Shown: piece after piece, positions 34,859 to 43,432 of the stretch
Numbering within the stretch: position 1 is the first letter of the stretch
Layout of the letters: every line of letters starts with the position of its first letter
Assembly (NCBI RefSeq): GCF_015714725.1
Contig: NZ_WBKM01000135.1
Span: forward strand, 1-64,000
Direction: 5' to 3'
DNA length: 64,000 nucleotides
Source of the DNA: Nostoc sp. WHI
Lineage (GTDB): Bacteria; Cyanobacteriota; Cyanobacteriia; Cyanobacteriales; Nostocaceae
Position numbers and translations under genes: made by a program
Notes under the pieces: generated by a model
What the model was told of the DNA's origin: nothing
What the model saw: only the letters and a program-made list of their open reading frames with translations
Database searches by the model: none

Positions 34859-36397
34859 ATGCCCGTTAATCCCACATACCCTGGTGTTTATATTGAAGAA
34901 ATTCCCAGTGGTGTTCGTACCATCGTAGGAGTAGCAACTTCAATCACAGCCTTCATTGGTCGTGCCCGCAAAGGACGTATCGATGAGCCGATTCGCATCC
35001 AAAGTTTCGGAGAATTTGAGCGGCAGTTTGGAGGCTTATGGGAAAAGAGTACCATGAGCTATGCCGTACAGCAGTATTTTCAGAATGGTGGACAGGACGC
35101 CATTATTCTGAGGGTTGACAATGGAGGAAAATTTTCCTCCATCACTCTCGGCGAATTAACTTTGCAAGCAGCAAGTCCAGGAGAGTGGGGCAAAAACTTG
35201 CGGGCTGCGATCGATCACCAGACAAGCAATCCCAATGATGCCAAACTCTTCAACTTAACTGTTCAACAACTTGAGCAGCGTGGTTCAGATAAAGTTGCAG
35301 CAACTGAGATACTTCGCAACCTTTCTAGCGAACCAGATTCCCGTCGTTTTTACAAAACGGTAATTGAGCAAGAATCTGTTTTAGTCAATGTTATAGGCAA
35401 TACCACACTTACAGAACGTCCTGCTGAACTTGTAGTTAATGCTAACGAAGAAGGTAACGATGGCAGCGACATTACCGATACTCAAATATCGACGGGGCAA
35501 GGCTTAGAAACAGATCGAAAAGGGCTTTATGCTCTAGAAAAAACTGATTTATTTAATCTGCTCTGTATTCCGCCCCTGACTCGGATTCTAGATGTTGGGA
35601 CTGACACAACTCTTAAGCTGGCTGCTCAGTACTGTAAGAAAAGGCGGGCGATGCTAATTGTAGATCCGCCCTCAAATTGGACAAGTATAGCCAATGCCCA
35701 GACGGGAATTGATACCTTGCGGCGGGAGATTGGAGGAGTTGAGGTGGGGACGAATGCAGCAGTGTTTTTCCCACGTTTGAAAATGGCAGATCCACTCAAA
35801 GAAAACCGAACAGAAGAGTTTGTTCCTTGTGGTGTAGTTGCTGGCATTTTTGCTCGCACAGATGCCCAACGAGGAGTTTGGAAAGCGCCTGCTGGAACCG
35901 AAGCATCGATTCTTGGTGTTCGGGAATTATCTTATAAGATGACTGATGATGAAAATGGTCGATTGAATCCTCTGGGTTTAAATTGCATTCGTCAGTTTCC
36001 TGTGTACGGCAATGTAGTTTGGGGATCTCGGACGTTAGCAGGAGCAGATCAACTTGCATCTGAGTGGAAGTACGTACCCGTTCGGCGGTTAGCGCTGTTC
36101 TTGGAGGAGAGCCTTTATCGAGGAACACAGTGGGTTGTATTTGAGCCAAATGATGAACCTCTGTGGGCACAGATTCGACTTAATCTTGGTGCATTTATGA
36201 ACGATCTCTTCCGCAGAGGTGCATTTCAAGGCAAAACACCCAGAGAAGCTTATTTTGTCAAATGCGATCGCGAAACCACAACCCAAAATGACATAAATTT
36301 AGGCATTGTCAACATTTGGATCGGATTTGCACCTCTCAAACCAGCCGAGTTTGTCATTCTCAAGTTTCAGCAGATAGCTGGACAAATAGTTACTTGA
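34859..36397 (+). CDS. Contractile tail sheath protein
   Basis: A 512-residue sheath subunit. It begins MPVNPTYPGVYIEEIPSGVRTI, the sheath signature in which the N-terminal arm links neighbouring subunits. It ends with the C-terminal sheath domain containing WVVFEPNDEPLWAQIRLNLGAFMNDLFRRGAF and GFAPLKPAEFVILKFQQ. The ATG at 34859 is preceded by AGGAGGAA; a longer in-frame start at 34820 is less likely. It is the only sheath gene in the operon, so the particle has a single-sheath design, unlike Afp or PVC with several. It contracts around the tube to drive it through a membrane. Confidence 0.95.
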   Translation: MPVNPTYPGVYIEEIPSGVRTIVGVATSITAFIGRARKGRIDEPIRIQSFGEFERQFGGLWEKSTMSYAVQQYFQNGGQDAIILRVDNGGKFSSITLGELTLQAASPGEWGKNLRAAIDHQTSNPNDAKLFNLTVQQLEQRGSDKVAATEILRNLSSEPDSRRFYKTVIEQESVLVNVIGNTTLTERPAELVVNANEEGNDGSDITDTQISTGQGLETDRKGLYALEKTDLFNLLCIPPLTRILDVGTDTTLKLAAQYCKKRRAMLIVDPPSNWTSIANAQTGIDTLRREIGGVEVGTNAAVFFPRLKMADPLKENRTEEFVPCGVVAGIFARTDAQRGVWKAPAGTEASILGVRELSYKMTDDENGRLNPLGLNCIRQFPVYGNVVWGSRTLAGADQLASEWKYVPVRRLALFLEESLYRGTQWVVFEPNDEPLWAQIRLNLGAFMNDLFRRGAFQGKTPREAYFVKCDRETTTQNDINLGIVNIWIGFAPLKPAEFVILKFQQIAGQIVT

Positions 36398-36475
36398 GCG
36401 GCAATTCTTTTTCCCTCACATGTGTAAAAATTTGTATCTCTCAGTTACCAAAATTGCAATTTAAGGAGTGAAAAT

Positions 36476-37003
36476 ATGGCTCAATTTAGCGTCAATGCCC
36501 AACGATTTGACCCATACAAAAACTTTAAGTTTCGAGTCAAATGGGATGGCAAATATGTGGCAGGTGTCAGCAAAATGGGATCACTGAAGCGTTCTACCGA
36601 AGTGATCAATCACCGTGAAGGAGGCGACCCCAGCAGCCAGCGCCACTCTCCAGGACAAACCAAGTATGAACCGATCATGCTAGAACGGGGTATCACCCAT
36701 GACAAGGAATTTGAACAGTGGGCTAACAAAGTTTGGAACTATGGTTCTGGATTGGGAGCTGAAGTTTCGCTCAAAGACTTTCGCAAAGACATTATCGTTG
36801 AGTTGATGAATGAATCTGGACAGGTGGCGATCGCATACAAAATCTATCGCTGCTGGGTATCGGAATTTACAGCATTACCAGAACTCGATGCTAATGCCAA
36901 TGCTATTGCCATCCAAAGCATTCAACTGCAAAACGAAGGATGGGAAAGAGACTTTGAAGTTACTGAACCAACAGAACCAACCTTTCTAGAACCACCAGCC
37001 TAA
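36476..37003 (+). CDS. Inner tube protein (gp19/Hcp-like)
   Basis: A 175-residue tube subunit of the T4 gp19-like family (FDPYKNFKFRVKWDGKYVAGVSKMG, RSTEVINHREGGDPSS, ITHDKEFEQWANKVWN, LPELDANANAIAIQSIQLQNEGWERD). Six copies form each ring of the rigid inner tube expelled by sheath contraction. A good ribosome binding site (AAGGAG) precedes the ATG. There is one tube gene here, whereas Afp/PVC systems carry several. The end is acidic and proline-containing, pointing outward or inward as a docking tail. Confidence 0.95.
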   Translation: MAQFSVNAQRFDPYKNFKFRVKWDGKYVAGVSKMGSLKRSTEVINHREGGDPSSQRHSPGQTKYEPIMLERGITHDKEFEQWANKVWNYGSGLGAEVSLKDFRKDIIVELMNESGQVAIAYKIYRCWVSEFTALPELDANANAIAIQSIQLQNEGWERDFEVTEPTEPTFLEPPA

Positions 37004-37056
37004 GAGTTTTCCAAGGGACGCGGAGAATATAACCAATGACAACTGACAACTGACTA

Positions 37057-37806
37057 ATGACTAGTAATCAGATGCATCCTCTATCGGCCGATCAGATTCT
37101 CCGCATTTGGGAAATCGGTCAGCGACAACATCCTGTGGATCAAGCCTTGACTTTACTGGCATTTGCCTGTCCAGAGCAATCTGCCACACAACTTGCTTCT
37201 CTAAGTGTTGGTCAGCGTGATGCTGCATTACTGACTCTCCGGGAGATGACATTTGGGACGATATTCAACTGTTTTGTTCACTGTCCTGAGTGCGCGGAAC
37301 AGCTGGAATTCACTTTAAATGTCACAGATGTCCGGTTAGCTGATTCTGGACAGTTGCTTAATCAGGAATATGCATTTGTCGCTGAAGGATTTGATATCAA
37401 GTTTCGGCTACCCAATAGCTGGGACTTAGCAGCGATCGCTAACTGCCACAATCCCGAAGCGGGGAAAGCTATCCTATTACAGCGTTGTTTGTTGCAAGTG
37501 CATCACAATGGTTGTGTCATTTCCTCTCAAGAATTACCACCCCAAATCACCACTCAAATCGCAACGCAAATGGCCCAAGTCGATCCCCAAGCCGAAATGC
37601 TGTTGGATTTGTGTTGTCCTGCTTGTAATTATGAGTGGCAAATACTTTTCGATATCGTCAGCTTTTTCTGGGCAGAACTCAACAATCAAGCAAAACGCCT
37701 ACTGTTAGAAGTTCATCAGCTGGCTCGTCATTACAGTTGGCGTGAAGCAGACATCTTATCCATGAGCGCAATGCGACGTAACCTTTACTTGGAACTGATT
37801 GGCTGA
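37057..37806 (+). CDS. T4-type baseplate protein with two CxxC knuckles
   Basis: A 249-residue member of the T4_baseplate-like family found in eCIS. Two CxxC pairs (Cys76-Cys79 in HCPEC; Cys187-Cys190 in CPAC) probably form one zinc site, because each lies in a beta-hairpin-like context. Start at 37057, but the region carries intergenic-type repeats (aatgacaactgac...) and an internal ATG at 37072 is also possible. The protein ends with the arginine-rich SAMRRNLYLELIG. Its stop TGA overlaps the next ATG (TGATG). A structural role in the baseplate or chaperone role in assembly is expected. Confidence 0.8.
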   Translation: MTSNQMHPLSADQILRIWEIGQRQHPVDQALTLLAFACPEQSATQLASLSVGQRDAALLTLREMTFGTIFNCFVHCPECAEQLEFTLNVTDVRLADSGQLLNQEYAFVAEGFDIKFRLPNSWDLAAIANCHNPEAGKAILLQRCLLQVHHNGCVISSQELPPQITTQIATQMAQVDPQAEMLLDLCCPACNYEWQILFDIVSFFWAELNNQAKRLLLEVHQLARHYSWREADILSMSAMRRNLYLELIG

Positions 37807-38765
37807 TGGCAGACTTCCTTACCAGATTAGCTCAACGGACTTTGGGGTTAATACCTGTCGTTCAACCCCGGCTGATTTCTCGCTTTGCACCTGCCGTTGA
37901 AAGCATGATGGCAAATGATTATCCTGTCAATGCACCTTCTGGCACAGAGTCGGATGTGGGAATTTCTACACCAACAAAAGATATAGCTATAAACCAAACT
38001 TCAACAGAGGCGATGCTCCCCTTGGGAGCCACCCAAAGGGCGATCGCAACATCAATTTATTTTCAAAACCCTCAGATTCCCAATTTGCTAAATTCCAGTC
38101 CGACTGCTTCTTCTGTAACATCGTTCGAGCCAGTGACTCCTCAATTTTCACTTCCAGAGCCAAATTCTGCTTTATTAGTCCCTGAACCTTCTCAAAAACC
38201 ACCGCCTGATTCTCAAAATTCAATTGCGGGGCAGACTGAAAAACTGACTAATTTTCGACAACAAATTACAGAGACTCATGCTGAATCTCTAAATAAAACT
38301 ATTCTAAATAAAACTATATTTAATCCACAGCCTGTTTCTACATATCCACCTTTTTCATCCTCTAAAATAACTAATTTATCGTCTCCTATTTCGGAAGTCA
38401 ATTCTCAACTTTCTCCTCATACATCATTTAATAATTTCCAGGATAAAGATGATTATCCACCACTTGTAAAAACAGAAATATCACATCTGAATCAATTAAA
38501 TCAGACTGATTTTAAACTTCCTCCACCATTAATATATCAAGAAAATAAAACAACATTAAAATCAGCTTCTTTGCCCTTATCAATAGCTAATTTATCACCT
38601 TCGATACAACCAAGCCCCCAACCCACAATTGAGATTCGGATTGGTCGCATTGAAGTGCGAGGAATCCAAAATTCCACACCGAAACCACCTCCAAAATCTA
38701 TTACGAAAAAACCTACCTTATCGCTGAGGGATTATCTCAGCCAGCGTAACGGAGGAGAAATATGA
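37806..38765 (+). CDS. Proline/serine-rich linker protein, 319 residues
   Basis: Starts MADFLTRLAQRTLGLIPVVQPRLISRFAP, continues as a low-complexity Pro/Ser/Thr/Asn-rich chain for more than 200 residues, and ends with an ordered motif TIEIRIGRIEVRGI followed by basic residues (KSITKKPTLSLRDYLSQR). The N-terminal helix and the beta motif are the conserved parts I associate with eCIS operons; the middle is disordered. It is coupled to both neighbours by one- to four-base overlaps. It may tie two structural components together. No enzymatic motif is present. Confidence 0.7.
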   Translation: MADFLTRLAQRTLGLIPVVQPRLISRFAPAVESMMANDYPVNAPSGTESDVGISTPTKDIAINQTSTEAMLPLGATQRAIATSIYFQNPQIPNLLNSSPTASSVTSFEPVTPQFSLPEPNSALLVPEPSQKPPPDSQNSIAGQTEKLTNFRQQITETHAESLNKTILNKTIFNPQPVSTYPPFSSSKITNLSSPISEVNSQLSPHTSFNNFQDKDDYPPLVKTEISHLNQLNQTDFKLPPPLIYQENKTTLKSASLPLSIANLSPSIQPSPQPTIEIRIGRIEVRGIQNSTPKPPPKSITKKPTLSLRDYLSQRNGGEI

Positions 38766-40060
38766 GTAATGCATTGGCAATTGCAGCAGTTACAAAGACT
38801 TTACGACAGTTATTGATTCAGGGTATACCCGATTTACCCAACCAAAATGTGACTGCAAAACCTCCAGATCGAGCCTTTCCTGGCGGGAATGCTACTACTG
38901 ATCAAATCAACTTGTTTTTGTATCACACTATTGTAAATGCGGCTTGGCGCAATCGCGATCTTCCCAATCAAATCAAACCGGGAGAAACTAGTCAGCAGCC
39001 GTTAGCACTCAATCTACATTACCTAATTAGTACTAGCGGGGCTGGAGATGATGAAATTCTCAGCCATCAATGGCTAGGGATAGCTATGAGTGTGTTGCAT
39101 GATCATGCAGTGCTGAGTCGGGAGGAAATTAGAACGGCAATCATCACAGCCGACATTCGAGGAGAATCTGTCAACAGCGATTTACATGAACAAGTAGAAC
39201 GGGTACGAATTACACCTCTGCCTCTTGGTTTGGAAGATTTATCTAAACTGTGGACAACCTTTACCACTCCCTACCGAGTATCAGCAGCCTATGAGGTTTC
39301 TGTAGTACTGATTGAAAGCACTCGTCCTGTTTTGACTCCTTTACCAGTGTTGGATCGAAATTTATTAATAGAGCCAAATTTATCACCACCCTTCCCGACA
39401 CTGACAAAAATTCAAATACCAAATCCTCAAGGTGCTGCTCGTTGCGGAGACGGTTCACTTAACTCTGGAGAGATCATTACGCTTATTGGTCATCACTTGG
39501 ATAAGACAACTAGAGTCCGCTTTCAACATCCCCGCAGACAAGAACCTTTGCAATTAACGCCATTAACAGGCTCATCTGCTACCCAAATTATTCTACGTCT
39601 ACCTGATAACCCCGACCCAGAGACACTTGCAGGTGAACCATTACAAGATCCGAACCAGTGGCTGGTGGGAGTTTACAAAATCTCTGTAGAAGTGAATCGC
39701 GATCGCCCTCAACCAGACGGAACTACAATTACTGAAACTGTGACTACAAATGAGCTACCATTAGCGATCGCACCTCGTCTGATTTTGCCATTTAACTACA
39801 ATTCAGTTACCCGCAGATTGACGCTAACTTGCCGTCCGAGGGTGTTACCTGAGCAACGTGTGATGTTGCTGATTGATAATTACCAACTCATTAGTAACCA
39901 CACCATTCCTACAAATACCCTAGAGTTTACCCTGCCCACAACCCTTGCTCCAGGAGAGTATTTGATTCGCTTACGGGTGGATGGAATTGACAGTTTATTG
40001 GTGCGAGGTACACCACCTAAATTGGAATTCGATCCAAACCAGAAGGTATCTGTGCCATGA
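38762..40060 (+). CDS. DUF4255/Pvc16-like tail terminator protein
   Basis: A 432-residue protein whose N-terminal domain (LAIAAVTKTLRQLLIQGIPD, FLYHTIVNAAWRNRDLP, LALNLHYLISTSG) is the DUF4255/Pvc16_N type, which caps the sheath and tube at the end away from the baseplate. The C-terminal part is beta-rich with Ig-like features (TLEFTLPTTLAPGEYLIRLRVDGID) and could form extra surface domains. The stop overlaps the AAA+ gene start as ATGA. A GGAGG ribosome binding site precedes the ATG at 38762 inside the previous gene. In known systems it hexamerises to stop tube growth. Confidence 0.88.
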   Translation: MSNALAIAAVTKTLRQLLIQGIPDLPNQNVTAKPPDRAFPGGNATTDQINLFLYHTIVNAAWRNRDLPNQIKPGETSQQPLALNLHYLISTSGAGDDEILSHQWLGIAMSVLHDHAVLSREEIRTAIITADIRGESVNSDLHEQVERVRITPLPLGLEDLSKLWTTFTTPYRVSAAYEVSVVLIESTRPVLTPLPVLDRNLLIEPNLSPPFPTLTKIQIPNPQGAARCGDGSLNSGEIITLIGHHLDKTTRVRFQHPRRQEPLQLTPLTGSSATQIILRLPDNPDPETLAGEPLQDPNQWLVGVYKISVEVNRDRPQPDGTTITETVTTNELPLAIAPRLILPFNYNSVTRRLTLTCRPRVLPEQRVMLLIDNYQLISNHTIPTNTLEFTLPTTLAPGEYLIRLRVDGIDSLLVRGTPPKLEFDPNQKVSVP

Positions 40061-42051
40061 GTAACTTAGAGCAATGGCAAATAGGAAACGATCGCTACTT
40101 AGCTGCCTTATTGCACTGGCTGCGTTTACGGTTGATACAATTAGCTGAACTATCTGATAAACCAACAACGCAAGAGTTAAAGCAGGCAGAGGAGAACATT
40201 GCTGAAGCTGCCAAACTTCAACCTCCGCCAGCATTAGAAATTCTCAGCCAACAATTTAACCTATCACCATTTGAGCAGAATATCTTGCTGCTGTGTTCTG
40301 CTCTGGAACTGGATACACAAATGGCTACGCTGTGCGCCCAGGCACAAGATAATTCTCACTGGCGCTATCCCACCTTTGCCTTAGCATTAGCCTGTTTTGA
40401 ACAACCCATTTGGGATGCTTTATCACCTCAACGCCCTCTGCGCTATTGGCGACTTTTGGAAATTAACCAATCCGGTGTGCAACCTCTGACCACCAGTCCT
40501 TTACGAGCAGATGAACGCATTGTCAACTATATTAAAGGGCTGAACTACCTAGACCATCATCTGACTAGCTTTCTGATTCCTCTGGACGTTCCTCAACAGG
40601 AATTTGAATTACCTCCATCGCAACAGAGTGCTGTAGAGACAATTGTGCATTCATTGGAACAATCTGACTGGGAACATTTGGTAATTCAGTTAGTTGGTTC
40701 AGATTCTCTGAGTAAGCAACTTGTCGCCCAACAAGTTGCTGCAATTTTGGGCTTAACTCTTTATCGATTGCCGATAGAGTTATTGCCATCCCAACCCCAG
40801 GAACTAGAAACACTAGCACGGCTATGGTATCGAGAAAGTTTACTTTTACCAATAGCTTTATATTTGGACGCTCATGAAAATAATGCGTCTGTTTTGGAGG
40901 GTTATGCACTGCCACTACATCGGTTTTTAGCTCGTAGTGGCGGGCTGATTTTCGTTAGTGGTCGAGATACCCAGCCAGGAATAGCTCAGATTGATTGCAC
41001 AATTGATGTCAACAAACCCACTCCAGATGAGCAGCAACAGCTATGGGCTGCGGCTTTAGGAAGTGTAGCAGGCGATCGCCCTGGTTACTTGTCTAGTCAA
41101 TTCAATCTGAATTCCATCGTTATTGCAGAGATTGCAAAATCTACCTTAGTGGAAAATCAACCTGTTGCTGATTCCTTATCCGAGCAGTTGTGGCGCAAAT
41201 GTCTTGCTTACACTCGACCTCGATTTGATATTTTGGCACACCGACTTGATGCCAAAGCAACTTGGGAAATGCTAGTTCTACCTGATGAAGAACTGAATTT
41301 GTTGCATCAAATTGTGGATCAGATTCAGCATCGCAGCACAGTTTATCAAGACTGGGGTTTTCAACAACGAATGAATCGGGGATTAGGTATTAGTACTTTA
41401 TTTGCAGGCGAAAGCGGTACTGGTAAAACGATGGCAGCAGAAGTGATTGCTAACGATTTGCATTTGAATTTGTATCGGATTGATTTATCAACTGTTGTTA
41501 ATAAATACATTGGTGAGACAGAAAAAAATCTCCGCAGGTTATTTGATGCGGCAGAAGATGGAGGGGCAATCTTATTTTTTGATGAAGCAGATGCTTTATT
41601 TGGTAAACGCAGTGAAGTCAAAGATTCACATGATCGCTATGCAAATATTGAAATTAATTATCTCCTACAAAGAATAGAATCTTATCGGGGTTTAGCGATT
41701 CTTGCCACCAATCTTAAAAATGCTTTAGATCCGGCTTTTATGCGGCGGCTACGCTTCATTGTCAATTTTCCTTTTCCTGGAGCGAAAGAACGCTGTTTGA
41801 TTTGGCAAAAAGCTTTTCCTCAAGCGACACCAATTCAAGATTTGGATTTCAATCGTCTAGCCAAATTGAATTTAGCTGGAGGCAGTATTCATAATGTTGC
41901 TTTGAATGCAGCTTTTCTGGCAGCTAAAGCTGATACGCCTATAACAATGGCAATAGTATTAGCTGCTGCTCGTATAGAGTTTCGCAAACTCGATCGCCCG
42001 ATTAATGAATCTGAATTTCGCTGGCATAATCTCACAGAGACTACACGATGA
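40057..42051 (+). CDS. AAA+ ATPase of the injection system
   Basis: A 664-residue ATPase of the Afp15/Pvc15 type. The AAA+ core has Walker A GESGTGKT (451-458) and Walker B ILFFDEAD (Asp509, Glu510), with a sensor-1 region (LAILATN) and an arginine-finger area (RRLRFIV). The N-terminal 430 residues are a helical adaptor with no other catalytic motif. In eCIS it is required for assembly or for cargo loading and is not part of the mature tube. Start overlaps the DUF4255 stop; its stop overlaps the last small gene. I infer that it loads the DUF4157 effector, but this is not visible in the sequence. Confidence 0.92.
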   Translation: MSNLEQWQIGNDRYLAALLHWLRLRLIQLAELSDKPTTQELKQAEENIAEAAKLQPPPALEILSQQFNLSPFEQNILLLCSALELDTQMATLCAQAQDNSHWRYPTFALALACFEQPIWDALSPQRPLRYWRLLEINQSGVQPLTTSPLRADERIVNYIKGLNYLDHHLTSFLIPLDVPQQEFELPPSQQSAVETIVHSLEQSDWEHLVIQLVGSDSLSKQLVAQQVAAILGLTLYRLPIELLPSQPQELETLARLWYRESLLLPIALYLDAHENNASVLEGYALPLHRFLARSGGLIFVSGRDTQPGIAQIDCTIDVNKPTPDEQQQLWAAALGSVAGDRPGYLSSQFNLNSIVIAEIAKSTLVENQPVADSLSEQLWRKCLAYTRPRFDILAHRLDAKATWEMLVLPDEELNLLHQIVDQIQHRSTVYQDWGFQQRMNRGLGISTLFAGESGTGKTMAAEVIANDLHLNLYRIDLSTVVNKYIGETEKNLRRLFDAAEDGGAILFFDEADALFGKRSEVKDSHDRYANIEINYLLQRIESYRGLAILATNLKNALDPAFMRRLRFIVNFPFPGAKERCLIWQKAFPQATPIQDLDFNRLAKLNLAGGSIHNVALNAAFLAAKADTPITMAIVLAAARIEFRKLDRPINESEFRWHNLTETTR

Positions 42052-42314
42052 ACATCAAACTAGAAATTGATTATTTAATTTTGGACAACATTAATCTTTC
42101 TTCAAGAGAACGTCGTCAACTTCAAGCAGTAATTGAAACGCAACTCTTACATTTACTTACAATTAACGGATTGCCTGCAAATATGCAATCAGGAAGCACG
42201 ATTCCCAAACTGAATATTGATCTCAATATAACTTCTACAGACAATACTTTAAACATGGGTCAACAACTAGCCCAAGTGATTTATGAAAGAATTAGTTCAT
42301 CAGGCGATCGCTAA
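42048..42314 (+). CDS. Unknown small injection-system protein, 88 residues
   Basis: Overlaps the ATPase stop by four bases (ATGA), so it is the last gene of the operon. It begins NIKLEIDYLILDNINLSSRERRQLQAVIETQLLHLL and has an amphipathic helix flanked by strands. No family is recognised, but similar short genes often follow the ATPase in CIS loci. Its stop is only 10 bases from the 3' end of the convergent DUF4157 gene, with no obvious terminator between. Confidence 0.6.
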   Translation: MNIKLEIDYLILDNINLSSRERRQLQAVIETQLLHLLTINGLPANMQSGSTIPKLNIDLNITSTDNTLNMGQQLAQVIYERISSSGDR

Positions 42315-42324
42315 ATTTTTGAGT

Positions 42325-43143
42325 CTACTGGCTTTCATAGGTTGGTTTAACAGGTGCTGCTCCTTGTTGTACAACGTGAGTTAACTCGTGAGCGAGAAGA
42401 CGTTGACCCTCATGTACTTCGGGTTGATACTGTGCTGCATTAAAAACGATATTGTTTCTATGGGTAAAAGCTCGTGCATTTAGGGATTGAGCAGCTTCAG
42501 GATCATTATGCACCCGCACTTTACTGAAATTATGATGGAAGCGAGACTCCATTAATTCACGGGTTGGCTCCGGTAGAGGTTGACCACCGCCTTGACTAGT
42601 CTTGAGGCGATTTTCTACTGCTGGCGCAATGATTGGCATTTGTCCCGGTTGGGCTTGCTTTTGCACTTTCCCTTCTTCTTGCTTTTGCGGAACTTTTTGT
42701 TTTGCAATCAGCTTCTTCTTTTCTTCTTCTGCTGTTGTAGTTATTAGCCTACCCCTGACTTGCGGCGGCTTTGGTTTGTCTTCGTCTGCTGTTGATTTTA
42801 CCACCTGACTCGCCACTTGATCGGCTTCTTGCTGATGTATATCACCTGGCTCACCTACCATCGGTTTAGCTTGAATTAATGGTGCTGTTGTCGTCCGAAC
42901 AGGTATCTTGCTGAAGTCATGCTTAAAACTCGACTCCCTCAAAGGATGAGTAGCAGTATCTAGTAAGCCTGATGTCAGCCCATCGTGTTCAACAGAGGGG
43001 AAGTAGATTAGGATGGAGGGTGACTTCGAGTTGGATGTCACTTTGGGGAAGTAAATCTCCGTTGGAGAATGGGCTGCGGATTTGGGGTTTGAGATTGAAG
43101 AGAATTTCAGTGTCGATGCGATGATAGAGTTCGCAACTGACAT
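42325..43143 (-). CDS. Orphan eCIS core domain (DUF4157) protein without cargo
   Basis: A reading frame of 272 residues. The DUF4157 core contains FHHNFSKVRVHNDPEAAQSLNARAFTHRN and the HExxH-like LLAHELTHVVQQ (His252, His256). It ends only 16 residues later, so no toxin domain follows. A partly decayed second DUF4157-type segment lies upstream (HDFSKIPVRTTTAPLIQAKPMVGEPG). The first 50 residues overlap an open frame at 42989-43330 in another frame and are low in family likeness, with no Shine-Dalgarno sequence at 43143. The true start may therefore be later, or the 5' part may have been lost. It could be a loading adaptor, or a fragment left after loss of a toxin. Confidence 0.65.
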   Translation of the reverse strand: MSVANSIIASTLKFSSISNPKSAAHSPTEIYFPKVTSNSKSPSILIYFPSVEHDGLTSGLLDTATHPLRESSFKHDFSKIPVRTTTAPLIQAKPMVGEPGDIHQQEADQVASQVVKSTADEDKPKPPQVRGRLITTTAEEEKKKLIAKQKVPQKQEEGKVQKQAQPGQMPIIAPAVENRLKTSQGGGQPLPEPTRELMESRFHHNFSKVRVHNDPEAAQSLNARAFTHRNNIVFNAAQYQPEVHEGQRLLAHELTHVVQQGAAPVKPTYESQ

Positions 43144-43330
43144 TCAAACTGAGGCGGCATTCAATAATGTCGTTGTTTGATGGAATAAGTTTTAGGTTAA
43201 CTATGCTAACAGTTAGGGGGGATTGGGAGCGATCATATAGATCCAGGTCTGTTTGTTCTAACCAACGGTAACAGTCCTGTCCACATAAATTGGTAGTGCT
43301 ATTTTGGTGACTTGTTCGTGGGTTGGTCAT
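42989..43330 (-). CDS. Possible unknown protein, 113 residues, overlapping the orphan DUF4157 gene
   Basis: Starts with ATG at 43330 and reads TNPRTSHQNSTTNLCGQDCYRWLEQTDLDLYDRSQSPLTVSIVNLKLIP with natural-looking alternation of hydrophobic and polar residues through to LHPNLLPLC. It overlaps the first 155 bases of the DUF4157 frame on the same strand. Of the two readings in the overlap, this one looks more protein-like. No family is recognised. It could be an independent small gene, or an exposed remnant of a longer protein fused by deletion or frameshift. Confidence 0.4.
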   Translation of the reverse strand: MTNPRTSHQNSTTNLCGQDCYRWLEQTDLDLYDRSQSPLTVSIVNLKLIPSNNDIIECRLSLNVSCELYHRIDTEILFNLKPQIRSPFSNGDLLPQSDIQLEVTLHPNLLPLC

Positions 43331-43432
43331 ATTTGATCGTCCAAGTGATGCACCTTTCCCTAATGTATGAGGCTTACTCTCATTGTCAGCAAGGACAATT
43401 TACGTAAATTCTCACAGCCCTCAATATTTAAA

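Noticed and set aside
14912-42314. Complete prophage
   Set aside because: No capsid, portal, terminase, integrase or lysis genes are found; the gene set fits a contractile injection system.
14912-42314. Type VI secretion system
   Set aside because: No TssJ/TssL/TssM membrane complex or ClpV is present; DUF4255, gpI-like and sheath types fit eCIS instead.
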